This document shows positions 12,254 through 24,784 of a stretch of 64,000 nt of DNA, one piece after another (position 1 is the first letter of the stretch; every line of letters begins with the position of its first letter). Under the pieces are notes generated by a model that was not told the origin of the DNA, ran no database searches, and worked only from the letters and a program-made list of their open reading frames with translations. The stretch is from Wurfbainia villosa (Eukaryota; Streptophyta; Magnoliopsida; Zingiberales; Zingiberaceae), in NCBI GenBank assembly GCA_025175895.1, contig CM045998.1:16291153-16355152 (forward strand), written 5' to 3'. The position numbers and the translations under genes were made by a program.

Positions 12254-14300
12254 AAGGTTCTGCGATGCCATACAATGTTGTTTTGTGTCGAGTCTTGGAT
12301 TCTCGGGAGTCGATTTATTCGGTTTTGGTTTTCTGAGATGAGATGGACAGCGGCCTAAGCTCCAAGCAGCACGAGGTAAGAATTCCTGGAAAAGCTTATG
12401 GTTTAGTAGATATTTATCTAAACTTGATCAGTAGGTGTATACAATAGAGTTATGACACTTGTGCAGACTTGTAGTAGGGGTCGTCCACCGAGGCGACCGA
12501 CCGGAGTGACCTTTAGGGTTTATGCTGCCGGTTATGTTGGCTATGCATTTAGATGCTTATACCCGGGAATAACTTGTATTGTGTTGGTTATTATTCGTAA
12601 CCGTGGTATGAGTTGACCACGGGAACGACTTGTTAAGTTTGTGAGTCTTGAACCTGTGTCGAGAAGGTGATTTACCTTTTAGAGCTGACTGATACCGAGT
12701 CGAAAAATATGGGCCAAGTCGTCACATTTATTATGGAAATCAGAGACTACAGTCTTAGAGATTTCCACTAACTGTGTTAGTCAGATCATTACCTCCGGGT
12801 AATGAACAGACTTGTAGACTATTGTTGATGCAGATAGCGGAAGGTTAGGTTATGGTGTTTCATAGAGATTTTATCCCTGAGTTGTTCGTACTGAGATGTA
12901 TAACTTGGAGAGTACTTTTGAGTACTTAACTCATGTTATACGAGAAAGAAGAGTTGTTTGCATACCATTATCGGGATCAAGCCGGTATTTGGTGATAAAT
13001 GCAGAAAAATAATCTTCGGTAAATAAAAATATCACTTGATCATGGATTAGTGATGTTGAGAGAGAGTATTTCCCCGTGTCACTTTTAGTGACACATTGTA
13101 AGGAATTCTTGAGCTTTAAGAAAGGGTGATCGGTCAGTAATAGTGTACTGTGCAGAGTCGTGAGACTTGTAGAGGTTACGACCACCTAATAGCTCAAGGA
13201 GATGAATGAATGATTTAAGCCGCCCAGAGTTATTGGCTTATAGTTGGATTAGGATGTCGGGATCTTCTACCAGATCCTGCCGGAAGACGTTGGATTGAGA
13301 CAGGAGTTTAGAAATGACTCCGTACAAGGGTTTAAGAGTTGGAGACCGGTAAGCATATATTGCAGGTCAACTTATTAGAGTCAGAAGTCTCCGACTGTTG
13401 GATAAAGGAGTAAGATCGGAGTCACAGGCGTCAAGCTACTCTCCGATTATAGAAGACCGATCGCAGATCATCAGAAGGTTCTTTTGGATATCAGCAAAAT
13501 CAGAATAAAGACTTAGAAGAGATTATGTGCATGCAGTGCGGATGCGAAGTCAGATTATCCGTTGGATCAGTTTAGCTGTTGCTATTGTGAGCAACCAGTA
13601 CAGTGGAGGAAGTATACTTTGAAGACATAGTTGAAGACTTTCGATGGTGTTCCAGGAGGAAGATGCATTTTCTCGACAACAGAGATCAACACCGAAGATT
13701 GGATTATTTCATCAGCAACAACCTACTACCTCAGGCATGGTTGGAGTTCCTTGATACTCCCCTTCAACAGAGATCAGCACAGAAGCAGCAACAGCAGAAG
13801 ACATTGTAGAAGACTCAACAGACAACAACAAACAGTTACCCTCAGATGTGGTTTGCTTAGTACAGAGGAGAGAGTATACGACGATGGTCGTATCTATTCG
13901 GTATCCTACAATTTCAGCTAGTAGGATTTAGTGATGGGATCAGATGATCTAGGAAAATCCTCGGATTATTCGTCACAAAAATGCAACCGCTTTGTCGCAG
14001 ACTGTTGGATCTGATCTTGTTCTCTTCGGAGAAAGGCGGAGACCTGCGGGGAGCCTTTGGATCGGATCGACAGATAATTGATCGTTCAGGGTATTACTTT
14101 AGTTTACCCTCTGGATTAATATATTGAGAGATACTTGTAGTTTACAGGTATCTTTGTCTAGAACATTCTTAGTTGGATTAGAAGGGTCCTTTACATCGAC
14201 TTGTGGGTCGGTGGTATCTCTACCGTCAGGTGAGATGAGGATCAACAATTAAGAAGTCAAGGGAGCCCCTTAAACTTTGATAGATATACTTTTACTGTAG
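12254..14300 (+). pseudogene. decayed leader, gag and protease region of gypsy element
   Basis: This interval should hold gag, a zinc knuckle and the aspartic protease. Only weak traces remain. At about 13528-13600 cysteine codons are spaced like a broken gag zinc knuckle (MCMQCG..., then CCYCEQP). A glutamine-rich stretch follows (13690-13830). No DSG/DTG protease motif could be read. The interval aligns with 57130-59200 of the complete minus-strand copy and with 860-2900 of the left copy. Stops occur in all three frames. Confidence 0.5.
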
Positions 14301-14319
14301 ACATATCTTTACGGATGGT

Positions 14320-14800
14320 CAAATTGTTGGAAGTATGGTACGATATGTCTCTCGGATGTGCGTATAATCTGAGAGTATTCGAATGAAATTTTGGATGAAC
14401 TCCTAGGCTTGCCGCTGTATAGGCAAGTGGAGTAGGCGATCGAAATGATTGCGGAAATAGTTCTGATATCGAAGATCACAGACTGGGTGATAGTTTTGTC
14501 GGTATCAGTGTTGTTAAACACTATAGAAATTGGAAGAACATAAGTTGTGATTGTAGGAGAAGTTGATGGGGATATTTATCTATCCCAGTATTCCTCCTTG
14601 AGAAGATCCGAAACTCTTTGTTAAAAGAGAGATGGACATTTGAGATTATGCATCGATTATCGATGATGGAATACAGTAGTTATTGTGATGAATATCCTTC
14701 GTTATAGATAAATGATCTATTTAGATCAGCTAAGGACACCTGCATATACTCTAGGGTTGGTTTACGACTGGAGGATTGATATTGTAGTGACATGGTGTCA
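14320..14800 (+). pseudogene. reverse transcriptase remnant of gypsy element
   Basis: In one frame 14340-14450 reads VREYSNEILDELLGLP..RQVE, the familiar region just before Ty3/gypsy RT ('reF.dVFpdELpGLPp.R.ve'). 14651-14663 gives the LCIDYR block, followed by a worn counterpart of 'yPLPriDdLfdqL'. At least four stops or shifts separate these. The catalytic YVDD/YIDD box is not found. The changes near LCIDYR, including CTTGAGAAG in place of the usual tryptophan-glycine codons, are shared with the other two copies in the window. Confidence 0.7.
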
Positions 14801-15619
14801 TTCAATTATCATTGTTGTCGTGATGATTGATATATCATCAGCCTAGAGAAAAGGGGATGCAGGTGTGTGGAGACGACAATTTCATACTTTGTATGAATTG
14901 TATGAATTTTGATTAAGTTGCTAGACTAATTAACGATTTAGTCGTCACTGGATTTGAGAATCGTGTATCCTGAACACGATTAGATCCTTTTGTAGTTGTT
15001 GGAGCTGCGTAACTTGGCCACTGTTGATTGTGGTAGTTGGAGTTGTGCACTCGTCCACCGTAGATGGTGGTTTTTCCTTGTATGGTTTGGTTAGTACTGT
15101 AGATGTGGATAGAATGTCTTAACATTACTATACCACAGACTTGTTTAACAAAGGTGATGTTGGAAATCATTTAGTCGGAAGCTGGTGAAACCAGTTTGCA
15201 GAACCTAGATGACGATTAACTTTCACACGAGTATTAGTTAATCCTTCCGGAGTGGACAAAAAGGATGATGTACGCGGATGCATCGTTTCAGGGATTGGAG
15301 CGATTCCGATGCAGTTGAATGAGGCGTACCTTATGCTTACGACAGTTAAGAAACTATGAGATAGGCTGTCATATACATGACGTGGCTTTAGTAGTTATTA
15401 TTTGGATTTGTAGTGATATGGAGCAGAAGTGCTCATTGAATTTAACAAGCTACTAGGTAGCTACAATGGAGTTGCTGGAGCGCGAACAGTTGCAACAATT
15501 GCAACAAGGGAGATTGATCACTATAGTCTTCCATGCTCTTACAGCGTGTGTAGAGTGTATCTTGGATGGTTGACGGATTTCTCTTTTGAGAAAATAATTC
15601 CTCGTCTCTGATAAGGATA

Positions 15620-16297
15620 GTGGGTTCCGGAGTTGTTGTGTTTAAGGAAGAGTTGCTACAGAAAGCACATCATTCGAGATGTGCTATATGTCTTGGTGGT
15701 ACTCAGATGTACCGAGAGTTGAAATGTTTATACTGGTGGAATGGTATAAAGAGAGTTTATAGCAGATTTTGTTGCTCGATGTTTAGTGTGCCAGTAGGTG
15801 AAGTCTGAACATCAAAAACTCACTGGATTGCTCTAGAAAATTCCGATTCCGAAATAGAAGTGGGAGCATATCACTATTGATTGCGTTACGGGATTGCCTA
15901 GAACCCGTAAAGGTCGTGATGCAATTTGGATGATTGTAGATCGACTGACCAAATCAGCTCATATCTTTCCTATTCGTGGGTACTCGTTGGACCGTCCGAC
16001 AGAGTTGAACTGTCGAGGAATTATCAGACTGCATGGGGTACTTTTGAGTACTATATCTGATAGAGACCACGATTTACCTCACGCTTTTGATAGAGTTTAC
16101 ATCAAGTTATGGGCACAGAGCTTCAATTCAGTACCGTGTTTCATCCACGGACTGATGGACTGTCTGAGCATACCATTCAGACATTGGAGGATCTATTGAG
16201 ATCCTATGTCATGGGTTTCGGATGCAGCTGGAAGGATCATGTGCATTTAGTGGAATTGTCGGTTGGCTTTACCTCCGACACTTGCGGGTGTTCATAA
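15620..16297 (+). pseudogene. integrase remnant of gypsy element
   Basis: 15650-15810 matches the zinc-binding start of integrase (HSRCAICLGGTQMYRELKC, then a broken CxxC). 15860-16020 reads KWEHITIDCVTGLPRTRKG and IWMIVDRLTKSAHIFPIR, the core with the first catalytic Asp region. The frame then shifts near 16100 to TELQFSTVFHPRTDGLSEH (16112-16170), which contains the conserved 'HPqTDGqSER' block; the catalytic Glu follows the usual Ser. Several stops and at least one frameshift make it inactive. Integrase would join element cDNA to chromosomal DNA; here the function must come from another copy. Confidence 0.85.
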
Positions 16298-16378
16298 CGT
16301 ATTTCATGATTATATGCTGAGGGAATACGTTCCGCATTCAGATCATGTTCTGAAGGAGATAGCAATCCCACCTCAGTC

Positions 16379-16554
16379 TAATGTGACTTATGAGGAGATT
16401 CCAAGGTGGAGCCTGGGTCGCAAGGAGCGATAGTAGTGGGACGAAAACCATCCGACTCGTAAAGGTTGGATGACAGCATCATACCAATGAGGAGGCTATG
16501 TGGGAGCAGGAAGGTACTATTCGAGCTCGGTAACCTTATCTGTTCACATGAAGA
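16379..16554 (+). pseudogene. chromodomain-like C-terminal tail of gypsy pol
   Basis: In pieces this reads NVTYEEIPRW, LGRKER, KTIRLVKVGWQHH and NEEAMWEQEGTIRARYPYL. This is the ending of plant chromovirus polyproteins, where VxVxWxxH..eEaTWE.E resembles a chromodomain that targets heterochromatin. There are two breaks within it. The presence of this tail places the family in the chromovirus branch; the exact lineage (Tekay/Del favoured by the long LTRs) is inferred. Confidence 0.7.
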
Positions 16555-16631
16555 ATGTATGTGGTCCTTTCGAAAACCTGCTTGAAATAGTTTTTTCATG
16601 TTAGTACGAAATTTGGAGACCAAATTTTATT

Positions 16632-16644
16632 AAGTGGGGGAGAA
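16632..16644 (+). other. polypurine tract before 3' LTR
   Basis: AAGTGGGGGAGAA lies directly before the 3' LTR start (TGTAAAATAC). It primes plus-strand cDNA. The complement of the same tract is at 55259-55271. Confidence 0.9.
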
Positions 16645-19600
16645 TGTAAAATACCACAGGAAAATATATATATATAATATAATTAATTAAATAAAGTATG
16701 GTTAGAGATTTAATTAAATCTAACCTAGCTTTAAGGTTTATAGGTTTAATTTAATTGGATCTAGGTTTGACTTATAGGGTTTTAAACCCAAACCCATGAT
16801 CCGTTTATTTCTCTAAACATCCAGCCCTTTTATTTCCTCCCTTCTTCCATTTCCTCCCCGCGACGATTTCTTTCCCCTTGTGATTTTTCTTCTCCTCGCG
16901 ACTCCTTCTCTTCCACGTGATTTGATCTCGCGATTCCACTCTCGCGAGCTCCTCCTCGCCGCGTCAGACCTCCCTCTCTTCCCCTCCCGCGATTTCTCTG
17001 CCTTGACTCCACCGTGCACCAGCCGCTGCCGATGCCTCACTGGTGGGAGATCCGGCTGGAGGAGACGGCGGCGATAAGTGTTGTCGGGTGTGGTTCGGGG
17101 GAGTGATCGGGGTGCCAGGGATCGGTAGCAACAACGTCGACTTGACTGAGTGCTGATCTGGTCGATCGTTGCTAGATATGGGGGCAGGAGGTGTGTGGGC
17201 ATCGAGTACGCCGTTGAACAGAGAAGCTGGGGAGGATCATCGTCGGAGTAGGTGAGTCAGTGTTGTTCTTCTTCGATTTTGGACGAGATATAAGGTCAAG
17301 CTGTGATTTTGTTCCTTATTGAGCTTGATCCATGAATTGGTCAGGTGTTGGTGTCGGCGAACAAGGGAGATGAGACGGTGGCTGTCGGATAGAGGGGATT
17401 ACTGTCGGTGGAGCTAGGGCAATAAGGTTGTGGCCGCTGATTGCGCCGATGAACAGGAGATTAGAGGCCTTCGCGATTTCTGCCGGAGCTAGGGAAGCAG
17501 CAGTAGTGGTTATCTTAGGGTTGTTTCTTCCCGATCAAAGCTGGAGCAAGGGAAGGTTTCTGTCGAGGGATTGTCTAGTGTCGGTGAAGCTTCAATTTCT
17601 AGTAAGAAAGATCAATTCCCCTGTTGTTCTGTGAATTCCATTCGGTGGTGATCTTTGAGCCGACGAATGTGAGGCTTAGGTATATGGGTATGGTTAATAT
17701 AACCTATGCATCTCTTATTTCCAGTAAGATTATTGTTGTTAATCTGTCTATTGGGTTAAGGAAGTAGAGATTTTGTAGGTTGAGGAGGTAAACTTATATG
17801 TCTTGTGATTTCAGGTGATTGAGAATCAATTTATGTATAAATTTGGGAAATCAACAGGTGGATCAACAAGCTGTGACAATTCAGTTGGAATAGATGATGA
17901 AGTGGGCTGAATGGAGTCCTATTCGACAAGAGGCTTTATCTAAATCCGTTGTGGACCATGGAAATGAGACAAGGATTGGTAGATCAGAGTTGGAATTTAT
18001 TTCCAATTTCATTGTTGGAGTCAGATCTGATGAGGATCAAGAAGTCGAGCAAATGAAAGCTAGGCTTAGTAAGTGAGATTTGATTCTTCATAGCTATGTA
18101 TCAGATTAATTTAGTAAACTGATCTGAATGTGTTATTATTGGATTATATTGATGGTTAGTGGAGACTAGAGTTATTTTGATTATATTGGTATTCTACGGT
18201 TTCAAGACTTTGATACAAGGAAGGTTCGCGGATGTGAATACAATTAGCACGAACTACATATCAGGTGGGTAATTTCCTACCTAGTCCGGGTAGATGTATT
18301 GCATTCAGATTTAGTCATAGATACAAACATGTTAGGTGTTCATATTACCTTGACCCTGCTCTTTTTATCGTATGCTTGATACTTTACCGTTGGCTATTAA
18401 CTCCATTGTTGATATCATGCTTATTTTATCATGATTAGGAGTTATATATATATAGGTGATGTAAGTAACTTAGAATTTGTTTAAGTTAAGTGCAAATAGT
18501 AAAGTCCGGATGACAACCTGATTGTACATTGGGCAAAAAGGTCATCCGTAGGTAGATAATGTCTTTAACCTAGGGTTAGTTCTAGTACCCTTAGGTTTTA
18601 TGTTACCACCGAACATGTATTGTGTAAATGGTCAGAGGAATGATACTTAGGGTGTCGCTATGGACCGGTGGTCTTAGCTTGTTATAATCAGATGAGTACG
18701 ACTCTCTACAGGATAGAGGGTGTGTCCATCAGTTGAATACGACTCTCTACAGGATAGAGAGTGCGTCGATTAGATTGGTATGACTCACTACAGGATACAG
18801 AGTATTATGATCAGTTGGGTACGACTCTCTGCAGGATAGAGAGTGCGTTGATCTGGTTAGTATGATTCTCTGTAGAAGAGAGAGTCTATGGTGGATGTCT
18901 GTATATGAGACATTGCATTCATGCATTTGCATGCACGCTGGCGACGAGGTCTCCCTTGTGGTTGAGAGTGTCGCCAGTCATCCTGCCTCCATGGTTACTC
19001 ATAGGAGGAGTCACCGGTGTGAGGACAGAGCATTGTGGTGCCGCACTCTACCACTATAGACGGTGGTAGTTGGATTTGCGTGTCGTAGTCCTGCGTGTGT
19101 GGCACTCGACCACTCATGGGTAGTGACTGTCGGAGTGGCCAACAGCAGGGACCCCCATCGTGTAGCTTGCTCTTTACGCTTATATGCTACTCGATCATAC
19201 TGCCTACTCGGCCACTCGAGAGCAGTGGTTGGTGTTGAGTTGGGACAGTTGTCATGCTCGAGCCACTGAGGCCACACTTGGGTCGTGGTAGCTTTAGGGT
19301 GAGCCGACATGACCATGCATGCTGCATTGCCGACTTATGACATTTTTGCATATTGTCATATATATACATATATGCATGTATATATATATATGGATGATTG
19401 TGATTAGTATACATATATAGATGCAGTATATATATATATATATGCTTATTGTGATAATGCATTTGATTGTACATCATATTCATGCATATTTCTTGCACAT
19501 GTTATACAGTTGTGTCGGATACTGGTATGTGTTGGATAGACCATAGATACCTTGACCTGTAGCTAGAGTATATTGTGAGTTGATCTACTCTTCCTGTTAT

Positions 19601-19880
19601 ATATATATATATATGTTTGATATATGTTCAGGTTGGATCAGAGTAGCATAGCAGACTTCAGGTATGTCTGCATTTTTATGTTGTTCATTCAGTTAGACGG
19701 TATATGCTTGTATTTATATACTATGTTGATATACCTGTTATACTTCTAGAGTATGTCGTTGAAATACATGTGATATTACATATATATACATGTTTTCTAT
19801 TATCTGCTGAGTTTTACTCACCACCTCCCACGGACCCTGGATTTTCTATCGCCCAGGTAACAGGTAGAAGACTTCGTGAT
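16645..19880 (+). repeat. 3' LTR of plus-strand gypsy element, first part (before nested insertion)
   Basis: Starts with TGTAAAATACCACAGG like the 5' LTR and follows it closely up to GACTTCGTGAT at 19880, where the nested element starts. The last five bases (GTGAT, 19876-19880) recur at 28391-28395 as that element's target duplication. The rest of the LTR is 28391-28751. Confidence 0.92.
18691..18894. repeat. 41-base tandem repeat, five units, in 3' LTR
   Basis: Counterpart of 10676-10879 with the same number of units, so copy number has not changed since insertion. A few single-base differences occur (for example TACAGG for TATAGG in the first unit). Confidence 0.85.
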
Positions 19881-21184
19881 TGTTAGGAATATTGGAACGG
19901 CTAGAGGGGGGGTGAATAGCGAAGATGTAATTCGATCTCGTTTGTGTCTACAATTTCGTTAGCGCAGCGGAATATATATAATGATAAAAGCAATAACGAA
20001 ATAGACAACAAGCTAACACAATGATATAACGTGGTTTGGAACCGCACGGTTCCTACTCCACGGATCGAGCTCTAAAGAGCCCTAGTGATGCACACGCACT
20101 CACTAATGATAAACACTCCTTCTCGACACAAGTCGGAGGCAGAGAAACCCCTTACAATAAATCTTACAACAGTAAGAATGAAATACAAGCAATATACAAT
20201 GTAAATATGAAATACAAGTAAAGAGAAGACTTTACAACACTTGTTTTGATTGCTTGAATGCTTGGTTGCTTGCTTGCACTTGGAGACCTGATTTGCACCA
20301 ACAAATCGCCCCAATAGCCCTCAAGAATCGATTACTTTTTCCTCCACCACGAGCTCCATATATAGCTTCAACCTGTGCTGGAAAAAGTCTATCAGTCGAC
20401 TGATGCCACTGTTGTCGTGAGACAACGGCTAGTTCCACGTTGGATAAGTCCAACGGAACTACCATCACCGACCGATTGTGACTCATCACGATCGATAGAG
20501 TCCTCACTCGACGGTCCGAGTCTCGACTCCATTCTCGCGGGTCGATTCTCGAGCACCGGTCGATCGATCACGATCGATCGGCCGATCGCTGAGCTCATCA
20601 CCGATCGCTAACCTATGGCATCATCGCTAGGCCATAACCCGCAAAACCCTAGTTGAATGGCAAACATGAGGTTTTAACTCAAGTATGGTTCCCCCATACT
20701 TGCTAGACCACCCTTAGCCTAGACCTAAGCCTTCTAGCCACCTCCATCAGCCTCACGCCTCTCGGATCCCTCCAAGTCATCCATGACTTGTTCATCCATC
20801 GCGCTAGCCTTCAGGTGCTTCCGTCGGCTATGTCATGCTAACGGTGTCTACACCGCCAAGGTACATTGGACTTACGCCGCCAAGACTCCGCTTGGACTTT
20901 ACGCCACCAACCATTGGACTTGTGCTGCCAAGACTACCGCTTGGACTTTACGCCGCCAATATTAAACCCCTTGGACTTCAAATGCTAACCCATGTTAGAC
21001 TTTCCATGCCAAGACCATGCTTGGACTTTCCTTGCCAACTCATGTTGGAATTTCCATTTGCCAAGACCCATGCTTGGACTTCCTTGACAATTATATTGTC
21101 ACATGTTTTTGTCGAAACATCAAAACTTCACTCGAGCCAAACTCGAGTCCTGGTCAATCGTGACCTGGGCCGATTGCACCAACA
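19881..21184 (-). repeat. 3' LTR of TR-GAG-like element
   Basis: 1304 bases, plus-strand start TGTTAGGAATATTGG and end GATTGCACCAACA. It is near identical to 27074-28390 except for 20370-20650, a block rich in CGATCGAT-type palindromes, where the two LTRs differ strongly. This LTR also carries an extra 'CCATTGGACTTGTGCTGCC'-like unit near 20908 that is missing from the other copy. Confidence 0.92.
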
Positions 21185-21200
21185 ATCTCCCCCTTTTTGA
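21185..21200 (-). other. polypurine tract of TR-GAG-like element
   Basis: The minus strand reads TCAAAAAGGGGGAGAT directly next to the LTR. Further CCCCCTT-containing stretches follow at 21306, 21386, 21596 and 21612, so several tract-like copies lie in the 3' noncoding region. Confidence 0.85.
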
Positions 21201-23243
21201 TGTTTGACAAAAACCAAATAAATAATTTGAGTTAGAATACTAACTCAAAACCTTTACCAATTATCCCAAATTAGTAAATACTCTCCAAATGTTTTTCCCA
21301 AACATTCTCCCCCTTTTTGACTAACATCAAAAAAATGTCTTCTCTCCAAGGAGGTCAAAGTCTCATGTCCCAATGAGATCTTACAATCTCCCCCTTGATC
21401 CAACAATACTTAGGATGCCTACCATCTTCCTAATGATAAGTCTCATATCACTCAAGAGAGGCAATCCTATACTCTCTCCCAATTTCCAAATTGGGTCTCT
21501 CAAAAACCCATCAATTTTCCAATTGATGATATATTCTCCCAATAACTTCTCCTATCCAAGGAGAAAAACACATCCATCATCCCAAGATGGATACCTCCCC
21601 CTAAAGGCTTGCTCCCCCTTGATCATTGCACCAACAATGTCTTTGGGAAGTCCCTAAGCCAATAGGAACTCTAAACCATCAAAATTAAGGTTAGAAATTC
21701 AACATTGAACTTTCCAACACCTTAAAATTGATACAAACCCCAAATACTTCTCCTAATCCATATCCAATGGATTTACACCCTTTATAATGCTTCCCAAAGC
21801 ATATCATAGGGTTAAGAGTGGTTAGGGACCTTAACCGCAGCTAAAATCGGGTTAAACACCTTTGGTTACCCCGAATCAGCTATCGATCGACTCACGGCTA
21901 CTACCGATCGTGATGTGTCCACGATCGGACCGCACGGCAATGAGTGATATAGCGCAATGATCGAGTCCAAACGCCGCGTCGATCATTAGAAGCGATCGAG
22001 TAATTCTACGTAAATCAAAAAATCACGAAACTTGATACGTATATTACTTAACACACATACAATCAGTGAAAAATTTTGGAAAAAATATTTTTACCATTGA
22101 ATTAGGAGATTGATACAAAATCCAAAAGTGACTAAAAACTTTAAAGTTGAAGCTCACTTTGTATCAATCTTATCAATGGTGATTGCTATCAAAAGATATA
22201 CTTCACCAAGGTTTTCTAAATTGATTTTAAAATGTTTTCAAAACCTTATCTTGGATCATATTCCTTGGGCTCTATGTACGTGACTTGTACACAAGCTCTC
22301 CCAATGATCCACAACTAAAATTAGATGAGTTTTAGTTCATCTAGATGCAAAAACTATGCACCTTGAACTTAACTTATATCCTAGCATCTTACATGTATCT
22401 ATGATGTATAAATACACATACATGTCAATTAGATGTGAGATGTGGGTTTTGTTCTCCCTAAACTAGGGTTTCATGCATTTTCTAAAGCAACTCTACTTGA
22501 TTCCCTTATTACTGGGACTCCAAGTCATGCCATAGTCCTTAAATCAATTTTAATCAAGTTAATACATGAATGTATGATCATGGCATAAATAATAGCATTA
22601 TTAAAACATGGCCAATGATCATGATGTCATGACATATGATGAAATTTAAAAACACATGACATCTAAGGTAACCCTAAACAATGTCATGACATGGTATATG
22701 ATAGCAATACAATTATATAAATATTCATTCATACACACAAGATTTTTCAGAAACAAAGATTTCATTTAACTTAAAATTTGTCTTTTACATTCAAAATGGA
22801 GATTGGCTATGCTCAATCTCACTACAAAAATGACAACCACAAAAAAAATCTAATATCCTCTAATCGTCCGCAGGAGGTGGCGGCGGAGGAGGCTGCTGAC
22901 TCAGAGTCCAGGCCCGCATCATCTCTAGCATATCGGTGATCTGTCGTCTATGCGGCCACGACTCCTCCATCCTATCGAGACGTCGTGAAGGATGCACGCT
23001 GCCAAGATCTCTCGATGACGACCTAGAGTCCACCTCCGATAGTCCGAAATCTAGACTCCGGTACCACGACGAACTAATGGACCAGATGTATGCGCATCCT
23101 CGTGGTCCTCTGTCGCCTCTCTGGCGGAGGAGGGCTGCTCAGGCGTGGTGGTGGTCGTGGCGCCAACTCCATCTGCCCAAAGACCATCCAGTAGCCGCTA
23201 ATGAGAAGTTACGAATCGATATCTGATCGTACACCTCCGATAG
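21201..23243 (-). other. 3' noncoding region of TR-GAG-like element
   Basis: About 2 kb without a supported gene. 21201-21700 is AT-rich with repeated CTCCCC blocks. 21840-22010 carries ATCGATCG-type palindromes. 22010-22850 is plain AT-rich sequence. 22860-23230 is GC-rich and in the minus sense continues the downstream ORF frame past its stop (LSEVYDQISIRN...), so it may be the worn end of that gene. Confidence 0.5.
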
Positions 23244-23998
23244 CTATCGCAGAGAGCCCCTATGGATGTTGACGCCTACGGAGTCAAGCCATGCTGTGAT
23301 GATATGACCAAATGGCATATGCACTTTCCCTTGTATAGGGGAAGTGAAGTGCACAATGCAGTGGAAAATGTTCAATGCAAAGTTTATGTCTAACTGATGA
23401 CGCATGGCATATAGAAGAAAGAGATGGGGAGGCCGAATCTTGGCCAGACCCCGAGTGACAATGGGCAGAAAACACCCAACAATGACCTTGTAGAGGACAT
23501 TGTCAGGTGCAGATAACTCGGTGATAGGAAATAGATTCTGGGCCAGTGGACGAGGATAACCAAAAATATGCTCATGAATGGACTCCATAGAGATATGGGC
23601 AAAAGGCTCAGGTAAAGGAAAGTCCATGGTAGGGTAAAAGATAAAGGTGTCATCTGAAGGCCTACACTCGAGAAACTCCTGCAGTATCGCAGGAGTGAAC
23701 TCTAACTCGCGTTTTGCAACGCGAGTGGTGTATGTAGGGCCGTCATCCACCTTTTAAGGTTTTGATAGAATTCCTTAATAAGGTCATCATTAATTGGATG
23801 CGTGCACAAGACGATTTTCATCAGATTGTAGTATGCAATTAATTCCATAACGTCACTACAATGCCTATCGAAAAAGTTCCTATCGATGTACCTAACCAAC
23901 ATAGGTTGGTACAATCGAGATTCACTCTCGGTTGGATCATTCCTACGGGCTCTCCTATTATGAATGCAATGTGATGATATGACATGCAATGGCAACAA
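23244..23998 (-). pseudogene. 'putative plant transposon protein' domain ORF carried by TR-GAG-like element
   Basis: Two overlapping minus-strand frames (23998-23702 and 23750-23244) join across a one-base shift near 23745. The first part contains RNFFDRHCSDVMELIAYYNL and LIKEFYQNLK. The second contains a span of about 168 residues with IVTRGLAKIRPPHLFLLYAM and HMPFGHIITAWLDSVGV. This matches the pattern of a domain found in many plant transposon-linked proteins (LVreFY, then '..LPv...sei.p...lLlyAl', then 'lPfg.lIt.l....GV'). I think this is the PF20167-type family, by pattern memory only. The function is unknown. A stop at 23243 is followed by more in-frame sequence, so it is truncated as well as shifted. 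It sits where pol would be. Confidence 0.6.
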
Positions 23999-24389
23999 TA
24001 CACGATTAGATAAACCTTAATTGTAATGGAAATGAAAATTAGGGCTCGGAAAGAAAAATCGTTACTTAGGCGCCATTTGAATGTGTGTGCCGGAGGGAAG
24101 ACTCAAATGTTGCTGAGGATCGCCGGAAAAGTCGCCGGAGAGCGTCAGACGCCGGAACCCTAATCGGAATAGGAGAAATAAAGCCTAAATCACGCGAACT
24201 AGGGCTCCAAATATGTAGAAAATGGAAGAGGAGAGACATGCTTATCAAACCTAGGACTTTGGAAGGTTGGCACGCCGGAAGAGCTGGTCGGAGAGGGAGA
24301 CGGCGATCGGAGACGAAAGGGAGAAGAAGGAGTTCGTCGCGTGAAAATGCCGAACCCTAGCGGTTCGCGTTTTAAAAACGTGATTGGCC

Positions 24390-24730
24390 GGTGATGTGGA
24401 GCATCACGATCGATAGCGATATTATTCGGGTTTACCGAGCCGATCAATGATCGATCTCGGCTCGATCAACCTTCTGAATATACGTGTGCTCGGTAGCATC
24501 ACGATCGGTGATGTTGCTAATCATCGATCGATGTGCACATCACTCGGCATTGCCGTCGAGCACTCGCGATGGCCTTCGGCCTCGGTGAAACGCAGTACCA
24601 TCGATCGATGGACCTCATCGATCGATGTTCAATCGATCGAGTCATGGAGCTAGCACTCGATGGCCATATCGTATTGCGCCGATGTTATCGATCGATAATC
24701 GATCCGATCGATGTCTCCGATTTCCGATTC
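24390..24730. repeat. ATCGATCG-rich palindromic block inside TR-GAG-like element
   Basis: About 340 bases with more than a dozen GATCGAT/CGATCG motifs, far above the level around it. Similar motifs occur in both LTRs (20370-20610, 27575-27800) and at 21880-22010. It lies between the transposon-protein ORF and gag. No role can be assigned. Confidence 0.6.
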
Positions 24731-24784
24731 AAAATCAGAAAATCTCGATTTCGTCATCTTAATTATTCCATTTTATCACGTTAG

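Noticed and set aside
19881..21184. LTR frames such as 20036-20221 and 20835-21200 as small genes
   Set aside because: They change frame or are cut in the partner LTR at 27074-28390 and have no protein motif.
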